A DNA stretch of 45,695 nt from contig NZ_FMAH01000051.1 of NCBI RefSeq assembly GCF_900094545.1, forward strand, positions 1-45,695, written 5' to 3'. The stretch comes from Martinezella miluonensis. GTDB taxonomy: Bacteria > Pseudomonadota > Alphaproteobacteria > Rhizobiales > Rhizobiaceae. The notes beneath the pieces are model-generated. The model was not told the origin of the DNA. It saw only the letters and a program-made list of their open reading frames with translations, and ran no database searches. The position numbers were made by a program, and so were the translations under genes. Positions 7,574 to 16,610 of this stretch are shown in pieces. How positions within the stretch are numbered: the stretch's first letter is position 1; the number at the start of each line of letters is the position of its first letter.

Positions 7574-8050
7574 TCAGGCAGCCTTGGTCGTTGCCAGATC
7601 GTAAGAGGCGATCATCGGCGACTGCGGCGCTTGCGAGTCGTCGTAAGGCGTGTACTTCACTTCCATCTTGGTGAAGTTGAGCTTGATCGTCTCGACCGGA
7701 CGGTCGCCGTTAGAGTCGACCGAATAGCTCGCGATCAGCGTGTTGGTGAGCGTGTATTCGATATAGGTATCGCCCGGATTGCCGGTCGTAACCAGGTGGA
7801 TGACCGCCTGCTTGCCGGTGCGGCCCGAGCATGCTTCCTGGAACAGCTTGGTCGACGAGGAATCGCTGACCTTCGTCAGGATGACTTCCGAAACGGTAGG
7901 CTCGGAAGCTTCGCGGTTCGCTGCGGAACCGGCCGACGTCTTCATGTTGCGCGAGACGTTCCAGTGGATGACTTCAATGTCCATCCACTTCTTGTGCTGC
8001 TCGTGAGTGGCGTCGCCCTGAATTCCGTCGATTTGCAGATAAATCGGCAT
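7574..8050 (-). CDS. hcp: Hcp, T6SS tube protein (TssD)
   Basis: 158 residues starting MPIYLQIDGIQGDATHEQHK, the typical Hcp opening; the ATG at 8050 has an AGGAGAG ribosome binding site at good spacing, so an upstream in-frame Met is discounted. Hallmarks include KKWMDIEVIHWNVSRN, the EASEPTVSEVILTKVSDSSS segment, LFQEACSGRTGKQAVIHLV and the C-terminal MEVKYTPYDDSQAPQSPMIA. Hexameric rings stack to form the ejected inner tube. The gene lies between clpV and the vgrG cargo group, with hairpins on both sides that may set its higher dosage. Confidence 0.96.
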   Translation of the reverse strand: MPIYLQIDGIQGDATHEQHKKWMDIEVIHWNVSRNMKTSAGSAANREASEPTVSEVILTKVSDSSSTKLFQEACSGRTGKQAVIHLVTTGNPGDTYIEYTLTNTLIASYSVDSNGDRPVETIKLNFTKMEVKYTPYDDSQAPQSPMIASYDLATTKAA

Positions 8051-8079
8051 GCTCTCAACTCTCCTGTTGGGATTGAATT

Positions 8080-8099
8080 CGCCTTGTCGCTGCAAGGCG
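8080..8099 (-). promoter_or_regulatory. Hairpin in the clpV-hcp intergenic space
   Basis: CGCCTTG-TCGCTG-CAAGGCG is a perfect 7-bp stem with a 6-nt loop in the 63-bp gap between the clpV stop and the hcp start. No U-run follows on the transcribed strand. It could be a processing or attenuation site that uncouples hcp from clpV expression. Confidence 0.5.
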
Positions 8100-8113
8100 G
8101 TTTACCTTTCCGT

Positions 8114-10855
8114 CTAATGCCGCATCCGGGCGTTGTGTTCGTCCGGGGCTGCTTCATTCGCCGTGCCATGTTGGTTGAGGCCGGAGAATTCATTGCCGTC
8201 CACCGGCCTCTCAGCGATGAGGAACCGGTGATCGTGAAAACTAATAGTAATGCCGGCGACCTTGCGTCCCTCGGCGACAGCGTTGAGGAAGAAGGTCGAC
8301 AATTCGGGCAGAAGATCGCGCCCGATCATGGCTTCGATGGCGCGCGCGCCCATTTCGCTCGCCTTGGCGCGGCCGACCAATGCTTCGCGGGCCTCCGAAG
8401 CGAGCGAAATAGTTGTCCCATATGAGGCTACGACGCGGTCACGTATACGGCCGATCTGGATATCGACGATACCGCTCAGCGTCTCGCCGTTCAGCGGCAT
8501 GAACGGCAAAACGGTCGTGCGGCCGATGAAGGCGGGCTTGAAGTGCTTATGCAATTCGGGAAGCAGCAATGCTTCCAGCGCTTCGCCCTCGGGCACCGTC
8601 TCCGGATCGGCCGCCAGCGCCGCCAGCAGCTCGGAGCCAGTATTGGCGGTCATGACGATGGTCGTGTTTTTGAAGTCGATGTCGCGGCCTTCGCCGTCGC
8701 GCAGCGTTCCCTTGTCGAAGACCTGGTAGAATACTTCCTGAACGCCGGGATGCGCCTTATCGATCTCGTCCAGCAGCAGGACGCCGTAGGGGCGGCGGCG
8801 GACTGCCTCGGTCAAGACGCCACCCTCGCCATAGCCGACATAGCCGGGCGGAGATCCGAGCAGCAGGGAAACCTTATGCTCCTCCTTGAACTCGGACATG
8901 TTGATGGTCGTCAGATATTGGCTACCGCCATAGAGAAGATCCGCAAGAGAAAGCGCTGTCTCGGTTTTACCGGTTCCCGACATGCCGATAAGCAGGAAGA
9001 CGGCAGGTGGGCGGCGCGGATCGGAAAGGCCGGCGCGAGCAGACCGCATGGCGGCTGAAATTCGCGCGATCGCGGCATCCTGGCCCAAAATACGCTCTTT
9101 GAGCCTTGTGTCGAGCGTCTTGACAGTTTCCACCTGATCCGACAGCAGCTTGCCGACCGGAATACCGGTCCAGCGCGCGACGATGCCGGCGATCACGTCC
9201 TTGTCGACGACGCGAGGAACCAAAGGCGTCTCTCCAGCAACGTCGGCAAGGTTGCGCTCGGCTTGCGCCAATGCCGCGCGGGCGGCCTCGGAGGAGCCGC
9301 CCGGGGGAAACAGCGCGACATTGTCGGCTCGCGCGTGCCCCCCCTCATCGGCTTGCTGCGTGCCGCCGTCACCTAAAGATGCTTCAATTCGGTCAGCCTC
9401 TTTCGAGAGACGGATTTCGGCATCGAACTTGGCCTGCAGACGCCCTATTTCGGTTAGTACTTCGCACTTTTCGTTCTCGATGATTGCTAGGCGCGCGGCA
9501 AGTTCCGGTGTTGGCGGCTCCGCAGAAAGCGCTTCAGCTTCAGCTGAAAGCATTTCCCGCTCGTTGTGCAATCCTTTCAATGCCTCCGGCACAGTCTGCC
9601 GGGCAAGAGACACGGCGGCGGCGGCAGTATCGATCAGGCCGATCGCCTTATCCGGGAGCTGCCGTGCCGGGATATAGCGGGCCGAAAGGCGAACGGCGGC
9701 TGCCAATGCCTCGTCGCGAATGCGTACCCTGTGATGTTTCTTGAAGCTACCGACGACACCGCGCAACATGCGTATCGCAGTTTCCTCGTCGGGCTCCAGC
9801 ACCTGAACGACCTGGAAGCGCCGCGTCAGTGCAGCGTCCTTCTCGATATAGCGCTTGTATTCACTCCAGGTCGTTGCCGCGATCGTTCTCAGTTCGCCGC
9901 GCGCAAGCGCCGGCTTCAATATGTTTGCGGCATCGCCGTGTCCGGCCTGGCCACCGGCACCGATCAGGCCATGCGCCTCGTCGATGAACAGGATAATCGG
10001 CTGCGCGGAGGTTCGCACCGCCGCTACCACGCCGTGCAGACGCCGCTCGAACTCGCCTTTCACACCGGCACCCGCCTGTAACAGGCTGAGATCGAGGAGG
10101 AGTATTCGCACCGGCTTCAACATGTCCGGCACGCGGCCGGCAGCAATCTCCAGCGCAAGCGCCTCGGCGACGGCCGTCTTGCCGACGCCGGCCTCGCCGA
10201 CCAGGATCGGATTGTTCTGACGACGACGCATCAGAATGTCGATGACCTGGCGCAGTTCGCGGTCACGTCCAATGACCGGATCGATGCGTCCAAGCTTTGC
10301 ATCCGCCGTCATGTCGCGAGTGTAAAGGCGCAGAAACTCATTCTCACCGGCGCTGGAGACGGCCTCGGAATCCTGCAGGCCCGAAGCCGCTTCGCGGGGA
10401 GTTGCCGAATTCAACCGCTTTTCGAGCGCATTGCGATCGAGGCTGCGCAACGAGGGAGCCATGCCACGCGCCATGATCCGCAACGATTGGTCATCGGTGA
10501 GCGCCGTCAGAAGATCCGCCAGCACGATGCCGGTGCGGCCGCATTGAAGCGAGGCGACGAGCCAGGCCTCACGCATCAGCGACAGCAGATTTTGGGAGAG
10601 CACCAGCGCAGAGCCATCGCCCACCGGCAGCTCGCCAATGGCGCTATCGAGCTCTGTGCGGAGCACCTCGGATGACACGCTAAGTTCTTCAAAGAAGGAG
10701 CAAACTTCCGACACATCCAGCAACGCGGCTATCCAATGTGCGACATCGACATTTGCATGCCGACCGCGGGCTGCACGCGACGCTGCAGCCTCGAGACCGA
10801 CGCGTAAAGCAGGCTCAAGCGTTCTGATCAGACGGTTGAGGTCGATATTCGACAC
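8114..10855 (-). CDS. clpV: ClpV/TssH, T6SS sheath-disassembly AAA+ ATPase
   Basis: 913 residues from a GTG at 10855, chosen because GAGGAGG lies just upstream and the protein then begins VSNIDLNRLIRTLEP like other ClpV proteins; a longer in-frame ATG at 10912 lacks support. An N-terminal double Clp-N-like domain (about 10-150) is followed by AAA module 1 with Walker A GEAGVGKT (220-227) and Walker B ILFIDEAHGL. A coiled middle region comes next, then AAA module 2 with GMSGTGKTETA and VLLLDEIDKAHP. It recognises the contracted TssB/TssC sheath and recycles it. It is the first gene of the minus-strand operon, facing tssA across a shared promoter region. Confidence 0.96.
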   Translation of the reverse strand: MSNIDLNRLIRTLEPALRVGLEAAASRAARGRHANVDVAHWIAALLDVSEVCSFFEELSVSSEVLRTELDSAIGELPVGDGSALVLSQNLLSLMREAWLVASLQCGRTGIVLADLLTALTDDQSLRIMARGMAPSLRSLDRNALEKRLNSATPREAASGLQDSEAVSSAGENEFLRLYTRDMTADAKLGRIDPVIGRDRELRQVIDILMRRRQNNPILVGEAGVGKTAVAEALALEIAAGRVPDMLKPVRILLLDLSLLQAGAGVKGEFERRLHGVVAAVRTSAQPIILFIDEAHGLIGAGGQAGHGDAANILKPALARGELRTIAATTWSEYKRYIEKDAALTRRFQVVQVLEPDEETAIRMLRGVVGSFKKHHRVRIRDEALAAAVRLSARYIPARQLPDKAIGLIDTAAAAVSLARQTVPEALKGLHNEREMLSAEAEALSAEPPTPELAARLAIIENEKCEVLTEIGRLQAKFDAEIRLSKEADRIEASLGDGGTQQADEGGHARADNVALFPPGGSSEAARAALAQAERNLADVAGETPLVPRVVDKDVIAGIVARWTGIPVGKLLSDQVETVKTLDTRLKERILGQDAAIARISAAMRSARAGLSDPRRPPAVFLLIGMSGTGKTETALSLADLLYGGSQYLTTINMSEFKEEHKVSLLLGSPPGYVGYGEGGVLTEAVRRRPYGVLLLDEIDKAHPGVQEVFYQVFDKGTLRDGEGRDIDFKNTTIVMTANTGSELLAALAADPETVPEGEALEALLLPELHKHFKPAFIGRTTVLPFMPLNGETLSGIVDIQIGRIRDRVVASYGTTISLASEAREALVGRAKASEMGARAIEAMIGRDLLPELSTFFLNAVAEGRKVAGITISFHDHRFLIAERPVDGNEFSGLNQHGTANEAAPDEHNARMRH

Positions 10856-11083
10856 TTTGAAATTTCCTCCTCTGGTTTTGGATCGAGTACACCCTCCATA
10901 CCGCGGCAACAACTAGGGCGGTTATCTGCGAGCGTCCAGAAGGAAAGCAAAAAAAATTTGCAACTTCGAAATTCGATATTGTCACAAACCCGTTACAGAA
11001 TAGACATGGTTGACAAAGGAATAGATCATCCTAACTATCACGCCTTCAAGCGATGTAGTTCATAAATTGGAGCCAATCCCCTG
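10856..11083. promoter_or_regulatory. Divergent promoter region of the two T6SS operons
   Basis: This 228-bp AT-rich region separates clpV (minus) from tssA (plus). For the plus operon there is a sigma70-like candidate: TTGACA at 11010-11015 with TAACTAT at 11032-11038, a spacing of 16-17 bp, about 45 bp before the tssA start. An A8 tract forms part of a small inverted repeat (GCAAA...TTTGC, 10947-10961). No clear sigma54 -24/-12 element was seen. The location of both promoters here is inferred from gene arrangement. Confidence 0.55.
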
Positions 11084-12130
11084 TTGAACATTTGCGACAT
11101 CGAAATTCCATTTGAAGAAAACGCTCCGTGCGGAGAAGATATCCGAACAAATACTTCCATGGTTGAAATATACTATAGAATAAAGGATGCAAGAAACCAG
11201 GCTCGCGCTGCGGAGCGAGGTATATCACCAGGTGAAAATATTAGTCTTTCACCTCTCTGGTTAGATGTTAGCAATCTTGGATTGCAGATTATTTCTTCAA
11301 AAAGTAAGGACCTCGAAGTATTAGCATGGTTGGCTGAGGCGGAGTTACGTCTGCGCGGCTTCGAGGGGTTAAGGGATGTCTACCTGGCCATCGCGTCGCT
11401 TTTGGACAAGCATTGGGAGAAATTTCATTCCGTCGGGGCTGATGATGTCGATGAACGCCTCGCCCCACTCTCGGGTCTCAATGGTGTCGGCGGCGAAGGA
11501 ACCATCATTCAGGCAATCAGGCTGTCGCCGCTCATTCCGGCAAAGAAATTCGGCCAGTTTTCGCTCTGGGATTTCCAGCTGTCGCAGCGTCCTAACGAGG
11601 TGAAGCGGCGTGACGAACTGAGCCAAGCCGCCCTTGAGGCCGGCACGGCCGCCATGAGTTCGCATCTCAACATGGTCAATGGCTGCCTTGCAGCCTTTGA
11701 GCGGCTGGTGTCTGTTCTGAACGAGCGCTGCGGGCCGATGGCGCCGCCGAGCTCCAATACCCACAACGTCCTGCAAGAGGCGGCCGTGGCCCTTCGCGCT
11801 CTTACAGGCATCGAATCCTCGGCGACCGAAGCCCAGGCCGAGCCACAAAAGCAGGAAGGCTCGGGCGAGCAGACGCAAAGCCGCCTGCGGCCCTTGAATG
11901 CGGAACAGATCGGCTCGCGCGAGGAGGCGTTCGAGCTGTTGCTTGCCGTCGCGCGCTACTTCCGCCGCAGCGAACCGCACTCCCCGATTTCCATGGCGAT
12001 CGAGACGATGGTCAGGCGCGGCCGCATGGATTTCACAGAACTATTGGCCGAATTGCTGCCCGAGCAGCAGGTCCGCAATGCCGTTCTGACGGCAGCGGGC
12101 ATTCAGCCGAAATCGAACAAAAGTGGGTAA
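11084..12130 (+). CDS. tssA: TssA/ImpA, T6SS cap and baseplate-priming protein
   Basis: 348 residues from a TTG start at 11084. It has an ImpA_N-type N-terminal domain (IPFEENAPCGEDIRT, then YYRIKDARNQARAAERG, and DVYLAIASLLDKHWEKFHSV with DDVDERLAPLSGLNG). The C-terminal half is helical and ends with SREEAFELLLAVARYFRR and EPHSPISMAIETMVRRG, as in the TssA family. TssA coordinates baseplate priming and sheath polymerisation. It is the first gene of the plus-strand operon. The first roughly 85 codons use many A/T-ending codons (ATA, AGA, TTA) unlike the GC-rich remainder. The TTG start and absence of a strong ribosome binding site suggest low translation or an incorrectly placed start. Confidence 0.88.
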   Translation: MNICDIEIPFEENAPCGEDIRTNTSMVEIYYRIKDARNQARAAERGISPGENISLSPLWLDVSNLGLQIISSKSKDLEVLAWLAEAELRLRGFEGLRDVYLAIASLLDKHWEKFHSVGADDVDERLAPLSGLNGVGGEGTIIQAIRLSPLIPAKKFGQFSLWDFQLSQRPNEVKRRDELSQAALEAGTAAMSSHLNMVNGCLAAFERLVSVLNERCGPMAPPSSNTHNVLQEAAVALRALTGIESSATEAQAEPQKQEGSGEQTQSRLRPLNAEQIGSREEAFELLLAVARYFRRSEPHSPISMAIETMVRRGRMDFTELLAELLPEQQVRNAVLTAAGIQPKSNKSG

Positions 12131-12234
12131 AAAACACAAGCTGCAGCCTGAAGTTTTGCAACCAGCCCTTTCCAAAGCCGAGTTGCGCCACATGTGAAAA
12201 GCGAATTTGCCGCTGGCATTGAAGGAGAAGTTTT

Positions 12235-12747
12235 ATGGCGAGTGTTCACGAAAAGCTCGAGCGAGTGCGCAAGCCGAGGGTCCACATCAAGTATGAGGTG
12301 GAGACAGAAGGCGCCATGGTCGTCAAGGAATTGCCCTTTGTCGTGGGCGTGCTCGGCGATTTCTCAGGCAATCCGACCCAACCGCTGAAACCGTTCGGCG
12401 AGCGCAAGTTCGTTCAGATCGATCGCGACAATTTCGACGATGTCATGCGCCGCATGACGCCGGGCCTCAACATTTCGGTCGAAAATACACTGGAAGGCGA
12501 CGGCTCACAGCTTCCCGTCTCGCTGAAATTCGAAAGCATGCAGGATTTCGAACCTGGTTCCATCGTCGATCAAGTGCCGGCCTTGAAGGCGCTTCTCGAT
12601 GCCCGCAACCAGCTTCGTGACCTCATGAGCAAAGCGGATCGGTCAGAAGAGCTGGAGCGGCTGCTCGAGGATATCCTGCAGAACAAGACTGATCTCTCGA
12701 AGCTGATGTCTGAGCTCGGATTGGCCGAAAAGCCTGCCGCGAGCTGA
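12235..12747 (+). CDS. tssB: TssB/ImpB, small sheath subunit
   Basis: 170 residues, the normal length for TssB. It starts at ATG 12235 behind GAAGGAGAA. Hallmarks are VHEKLERVRKPRVHIKYEVE, ELPFVVGVLGDFSG, FVQIDRDNFDDVMRRMTPGL, FESMQDFEPGSIVDQVPALK and a C-terminal helix (LDARNQLRDLMSKADRSEEL). It forms the contractile sheath with TssC. The gaps to tssA (104 bp) and tssC (112 bp) are the widest in the operon and hold no gene. Confidence 0.97.
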   Translation: MASVHEKLERVRKPRVHIKYEVETEGAMVVKELPFVVGVLGDFSGNPTQPLKPFGERKFVQIDRDNFDDVMRRMTPGLNISVENTLEGDGSQLPVSLKFESMQDFEPGSIVDQVPALKALLDARNQLRDLMSKADRSEELERLLEDILQNKTDLSKLMSELGLAEKPAAS

Positions 12748-12859
12748 TCGTCGTTGGCGATCTGCACATGCCGGTCGCCCAATCCCGTTTCAAGCAGCCG
12801 ATAGCGGCGGGCCTCAAGCTTCACCACTATCGCCTGCAATTTTCCGCGAGGATCGAAAA

Positions 12860-14338
12860 ATGAGCGCTGAAAGCCAACTGAAGACCAAAGAGGCCGAATT
12901 TGCGCCTGAGGAAAATCTGCTATCGCAGATCGTGGCTGCAACCCGCCAAACCGAACCAGACCGTGCCCAGGACCTGCTAAGGACGCTGACCGACCAAGCG
13001 CTCAAGGGCACCGTCACTTATGATCGCAACCTGACGATCACGCTCAACAAGGCAATTGCCGAGCTTGATCGGAAAATCTCCCGTCAGCTTGCCGCGATCA
13101 TGCAGTCCGCGGAATTCGCTAGGCTCGAGGGAACCTGGCGCGGCCTGCACTACCTGGTCAAGAACAGTGAGACCAGCGTCAATCTGAAGATCCGCGTACT
13201 GAACGCATCGAAGCGCGATGTCTCCAAGGATCTGGCGAAGGCCGTGGAATTCGACCAGTCGCGGCTCTTCAAGTCGATCTATGAAGACGAGTTCGGCACG
13301 CCCGGCGGTGAGCCCATGGGCGCCCTGATTGGCGACTACGAGTTCGACAACTCTTTCGAAGATGTGCAGACGCTGCAGGGGATTTCGTCGATCGCAGCGG
13401 CAGCCTTTGCGCCGTTCATTTCGGCCGCCAGCCCGCGCATGTTCGGCTTTGACGACTACCGCGAGCTTGCTCGTCCGCGCGATCTCGAAAAGATCTTCGA
13501 AACGGTCGAATATGCAAAATGGCGCAGCCTGCGCGACAGTGAAGATTCGCGCTTCGTCACGCTAGCCTTGCCGCGCGTCCTTGCCCGCATGCCATATGGC
13601 CCGAAGACCAATCCGATCGACGACTTCGCTTTCGACGAAACCGAACATTCGAAGACCGGCGAGCTCGATCATAACTCCTACTGCTGGATGAACGCGGCCT
13701 ATGTGATGGGAACGCGGCTAACGGACGCTTTTGCCCAGAACGGTTGGTGCACGGCGATCCGCGGCGCCGAAAACGGCGGCAAGGTGGAAAATCTGCCGAT
13801 GCACATCTTCTCGAGCGACGATGGCGACCTTGACCTCAAGTGCCCGACCGAAGTCGGCATCACCGACCGTCGTGACGCCGAGCTCGGCAAGCTCGGTTTC
13901 CTACCGCTCTGCCATTACAAGAACACCGATTATGCCGTGTTCTTCGGCGCCCAGACGACCCATAAGCCGAAGGTCTATGACAAGCCGGAGGCAACCGCCA
14001 ATGCGGCCGTATCCGCACGCCTGCCCTACATGATGGCCACCTCGCGCTTCGCGCACTACCTGAAGGTCATGGGCCGCGACAAGATCGGTTCCTTCATGGA
14101 AGCGCAGGATTGCGAAAACTGGCTCAACCGCTGGATCGCCAACTACGTCAACGCCAACGACAATGCCGGCGAGGAATCGCGTGCCAAATATCCGCTGCGC
14201 GATGCGAAGGTGACGGTCCAGGAGGTTCCAGGCAAGCCCGGCTCTTACAATGCGGTTGCATGGATGCGACCCTGGTTGCAGATGGAAGAGCTGACCACTT
14301 CGCTCAGAATGGTCGCCCGTATCCCGACCAAGAACTAG
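12860..14338 (+). CDS. tssC: TssC/ImpC, large sheath subunit
   Basis: 492 residues, the usual size of TssC (EvpB/VipB family). Characteristic stretches are AIMQSAEFARLEGTWRGLHY, VEFDQSRLFKSIYEDEFGTP, EPMGALIGDYEFDNS, FGFDDYRELARPRDLEKIF and the C-terminal NDNAGEESRAKYPLRDAKV with EVPGKPGSYNAVAWMRPW. It polymerises with TssB into the contractile sheath and is the ClpV-processed substrate. A GAGG element precedes the ATG. It is followed closely by a shorter paralogue. Confidence 0.97.
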   Translation: MSAESQLKTKEAEFAPEENLLSQIVAATRQTEPDRAQDLLRTLTDQALKGTVTYDRNLTITLNKAIAELDRKISRQLAAIMQSAEFARLEGTWRGLHYLVKNSETSVNLKIRVLNASKRDVSKDLAKAVEFDQSRLFKSIYEDEFGTPGGEPMGALIGDYEFDNSFEDVQTLQGISSIAAAAFAPFISAASPRMFGFDDYRELARPRDLEKIFETVEYAKWRSLRDSEDSRFVTLALPRVLARMPYGPKTNPIDDFAFDETEHSKTGELDHNSYCWMNAAYVMGTRLTDAFAQNGWCTAIRGAENGGKVENLPMHIFSSDDGDLDLKCPTEVGITDRRDAELGKLGFLPLCHYKNTDYAVFFGAQTTHKPKVYDKPEATANAAVSARLPYMMATSRFAHYLKVMGRDKIGSFMEAQDCENWLNRWIANYVNANDNAGEESRAKYPLRDAKVTVQEVPGKPGSYNAVAWMRPWLQMEELTTSLRMVARIPTKN

Positions 14339-14385
14339 GAGAGGCGGCGCGGCGATCATCTCGCCGCGCGCCTTCTGTCAGCACC

Positions 14386-15789
14386 ATGACCGCGACAACG
14401 ATGGAACCGAGAGCTGCCTGGCCACATCAGGTGCATCGCTTGATCGCCATGATCGACGATGCGCTTAACCGGCAGGTCAATGCGATTTTGCACCATTGCG
14501 AATTCCAGGCGATGGAGGCGCGGTGGCGCGGGCTTGCCATGCTCATGCGCCATACAGGCCGATCGGAAGAGGTGAAGGTCAAGATCCTCAGCGTCAGCTG
14601 GCCCCAGCTGACGCGCCATCTTGAGCGGACGACGGAATTCGACCAGAGCCATCTCTTCGAGCTGATTTATAGCCGCGAATTCGGCATGCCCGGTGGAGAG
14701 CCCTTCGGTCTGCTGATCGGCGACTATGAGCTATCGCCCCAGGATCCAGCCGGCGGCGATACTGTGGGGGCATTGACCCAGATCGGCATGGCAGCCGCTG
14801 CCGCCTTTTGCCCGTTCGTGGCCGCCGCGGCGCCACAGGCAATCGGCCTGCAGGATTTCAGCGAGCTCAATCGCGTCCAGGATTTTTCCTGGCTTTCCTA
14901 TGATCCCACGCGCATTCGCTGGAACGGGCTCCGGTCGCGCGAGGACTCTCGTTTCCTCGGATTGGTCGCGCCGAGGATTTTGATGCGCGCGCCCTATGAG
15001 GCGTTTTCGCGTGAGCGTGACGATCAGTTCCCGTTCCGCGAAAGTGTCGCAGCCGACGGCAGCACCTTGCTTTGGGGCAATGGTGCCTTCGCCTTCGCGA
15101 TGATCGTCATTCGCAATTTCATCGAATCCGGCTGGTTCGCGGATATCCGCGGTGTAACACAGGACACCATCGATGGCGGCGTGCTGAGCACGGACGAGCT
15201 CGCCCCCTACGATCTAGGCATCGAAAGCAATGGCCTGTCGCAACAGGCTCCCGTCGAGATCCGATTGACCAACGGGCAGGAACAGCAGCTCTGCGAGCTC
15301 GGCATCATACCGGTAGCGACCACCTACCTCTCCTCTTCGGCAATCTTCAACTCCAACCAGTCGCTGCATGCACCGGCGCATTATTCGAGCGAACATGCAC
15401 GGCAGAATGCCCGCATTGCCGCCATGCTGCAGTATGTGCTCTGCGCCTCGCGCTTCTCGCACTACCTCAAGGTCATCATGCGCGACGAGATCGGCAAGCT
15501 TGCCGATACAATCTCGATCGAGCGCAGACTGAATGACTGGTTGTCGAGCTACACGCTCGGCAATGACGACGCCGACCTTTCGCTGCGCACGCGCTACCCG
15601 TTGCGTTCGGCAGGTATCAGCGTCAACGAGATTCCCGGCAAGCCTGGCATGTTCGCCTGCACCGTGCGGCTCCAGCCGCATTTTCAGCTCGACGACGTGT
15701 CGACAAGTTTTCATCTGATCGCGGAGACGGCGAATGCGACCTATGCGTTCTCCCGCTCCGCAAACAGCCCGCAAAGGATGTCTGCATGA
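14386..15789 (+). CDS. impD: ImpD, second TssC-like sheath protein
   Basis: 467 residues from ATG 14386; the frame stays open back into tssC, but MTATTMEPRAAWPHQVHRLI gives the expected short N-terminus. It is clearly paralogous to the preceding TssC: it shares EFQAMEARWRGLAMLMRHTG, TEFDQSHLFELIYSREFGMP, GEPFGLLIGDYELS, FSHYLKVIMRDEIGKLADTI, RTRYPLRSAGISVNEIPGKP and the closing hydrophobic strand. It lacks about 50 N-terminal residues of TssC, the part containing the handshake strands. A second tssC-like gene at this place is known from rhizobial imp loci. It probably forms a specialised part of the sheath; the exact role is not evident from sequence. Confidence 0.9.
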   Translation: MTATTMEPRAAWPHQVHRLIAMIDDALNRQVNAILHHCEFQAMEARWRGLAMLMRHTGRSEEVKVKILSVSWPQLTRHLERTTEFDQSHLFELIYSREFGMPGGEPFGLLIGDYELSPQDPAGGDTVGALTQIGMAAAAAFCPFVAAAAPQAIGLQDFSELNRVQDFSWLSYDPTRIRWNGLRSREDSRFLGLVAPRILMRAPYEAFSRERDDQFPFRESVAADGSTLLWGNGAFAFAMIVIRNFIESGWFADIRGVTQDTIDGGVLSTDELAPYDLGIESNGLSQQAPVEIRLTNGQEQQLCELGIIPVATTYLSSSAIFNSNQSLHAPAHYSSEHARQNARIAAMLQYVLCASRFSHYLKVIMRDEIGKLADTISIERRLNDWLSSYTLGNDDADLSLRTRYPLRSAGISVNEIPGKPGMFACTVRLQPHFQLDDVSTSFHLIAETANATYAFSRSANSPQRMSA

Positions 15790-16610
15790 CGCTCTCCGCC
15801 AAAATCGCCGAAGCTCTCAGCGAAAACGCGCTCGACGATGCAATCGAGCAGGCGAAGGCGCATGTCAAAGCGGCCCCCACGGACAAGGATGGCCGGCATA
15901 TCCTGATCGATCTTTTGATCCTTGCCGGCGACTATGCAAGAGCCGACACGCAGTGCAATCTCGCCACGACATTCGCACCGGAAGACGTGATGGGCTTCGC
16001 GATGCTGCGCAACCAGCTGCGGGCAATGGCGGCACGGTCTGCCTGGTTCGACGGGGCTGCCGCGCCGGACTTTCCGAACGGCCCGACAACCCTGGATCAG
16101 GCGGCGATGAAGGTGGCGGTCGCGTGTCGCGACCATTCCTCGGATACGGCCGCGGCGCTGCAATCCCTGGAGGAGGTTCGAGGCGAACGGCCGATGAACT
16201 GGAATGGCCAGCTCGTTTCGGACCTTCGCGATCTCGACGACCGCATTCCGCATGCGATCGAGGTCATCATGACGGGCGGAGCATATCTCTGGGTTGATTT
16301 TTCCAGAGTTGCCGCGCTTCGCGTCGAGCCGATTGCGCGTCCGCGCGATCTTGCCTTCCGCAGGGCCGAGCTGGAACTCGTGGATGGCGCGAGCGCGCCG
16401 GTGCTCCTGCCTGCGATCTATCACGGCACGACGGGCGCAAAACTGCTGCTCGGCCGCGAGACGGAATGGGTCGACGAATCGACCGGAATTACCACTGGCC
16501 GTGGCCAGAAGTGCTTCCTCGCCGGTGACGATCTCGTTTCCTTCCACGATCTGAAATCGCTGGAAATGACTGAGAGCTCCGATCACATGAGGCCTGCCGC
16601 TCATGGTTGA
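15786..16610 (+). CDS. tagJ: TagJ/ImpE, sheath-associated accessory protein
   Basis: 274 residues, overlapping the impD stop (ATGA). The N-terminal half is TPR-like helical (LSENALDDAIEQAKAHVKAA, then DKDGRHILIDLLILAGDYAR and a CNLATTFAPE helix). The second half has GAYLWVDFSRVAALRVEPIA and the ARPRDLAFRRAELELVDGA segment typical of ImpE. In other T6SSs TagJ binds the N-terminal helix of TssB and modulates sheath recycling with ClpV. It sits between the sheath genes and tssE in the usual order. Confidence 0.92.
   Translation: MTLSAKIAEALSENALDDAIEQAKAHVKAAPTDKDGRHILIDLLILAGDYARADTQCNLATTFAPEDVMGFAMLRNQLRAMAARSAWFDGAAAPDFPNGPTTLDQAAMKVAVACRDHSSDTAAALQSLEEVRGERPMNWNGQLVSDLRDLDDRIPHAIEVIMTGGAYLWVDFSRVAALRVEPIARPRDLAFRRAELELVDGASAPVLLPAIYHGTTGAKLLLGRETEWVDESTGITTGRGQKCFLAGDDLVSFHDLKSLEMTESSDHMRPAAHG

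Noticed and set aside
14110..14385. Upstream extension of the impD frame into tssC
   Set aside because: The frame is open, but the sequence is the shifted complement of conserved tssC coding and starts before any family-like N-terminus. ATG 14386 gives the normal protein.
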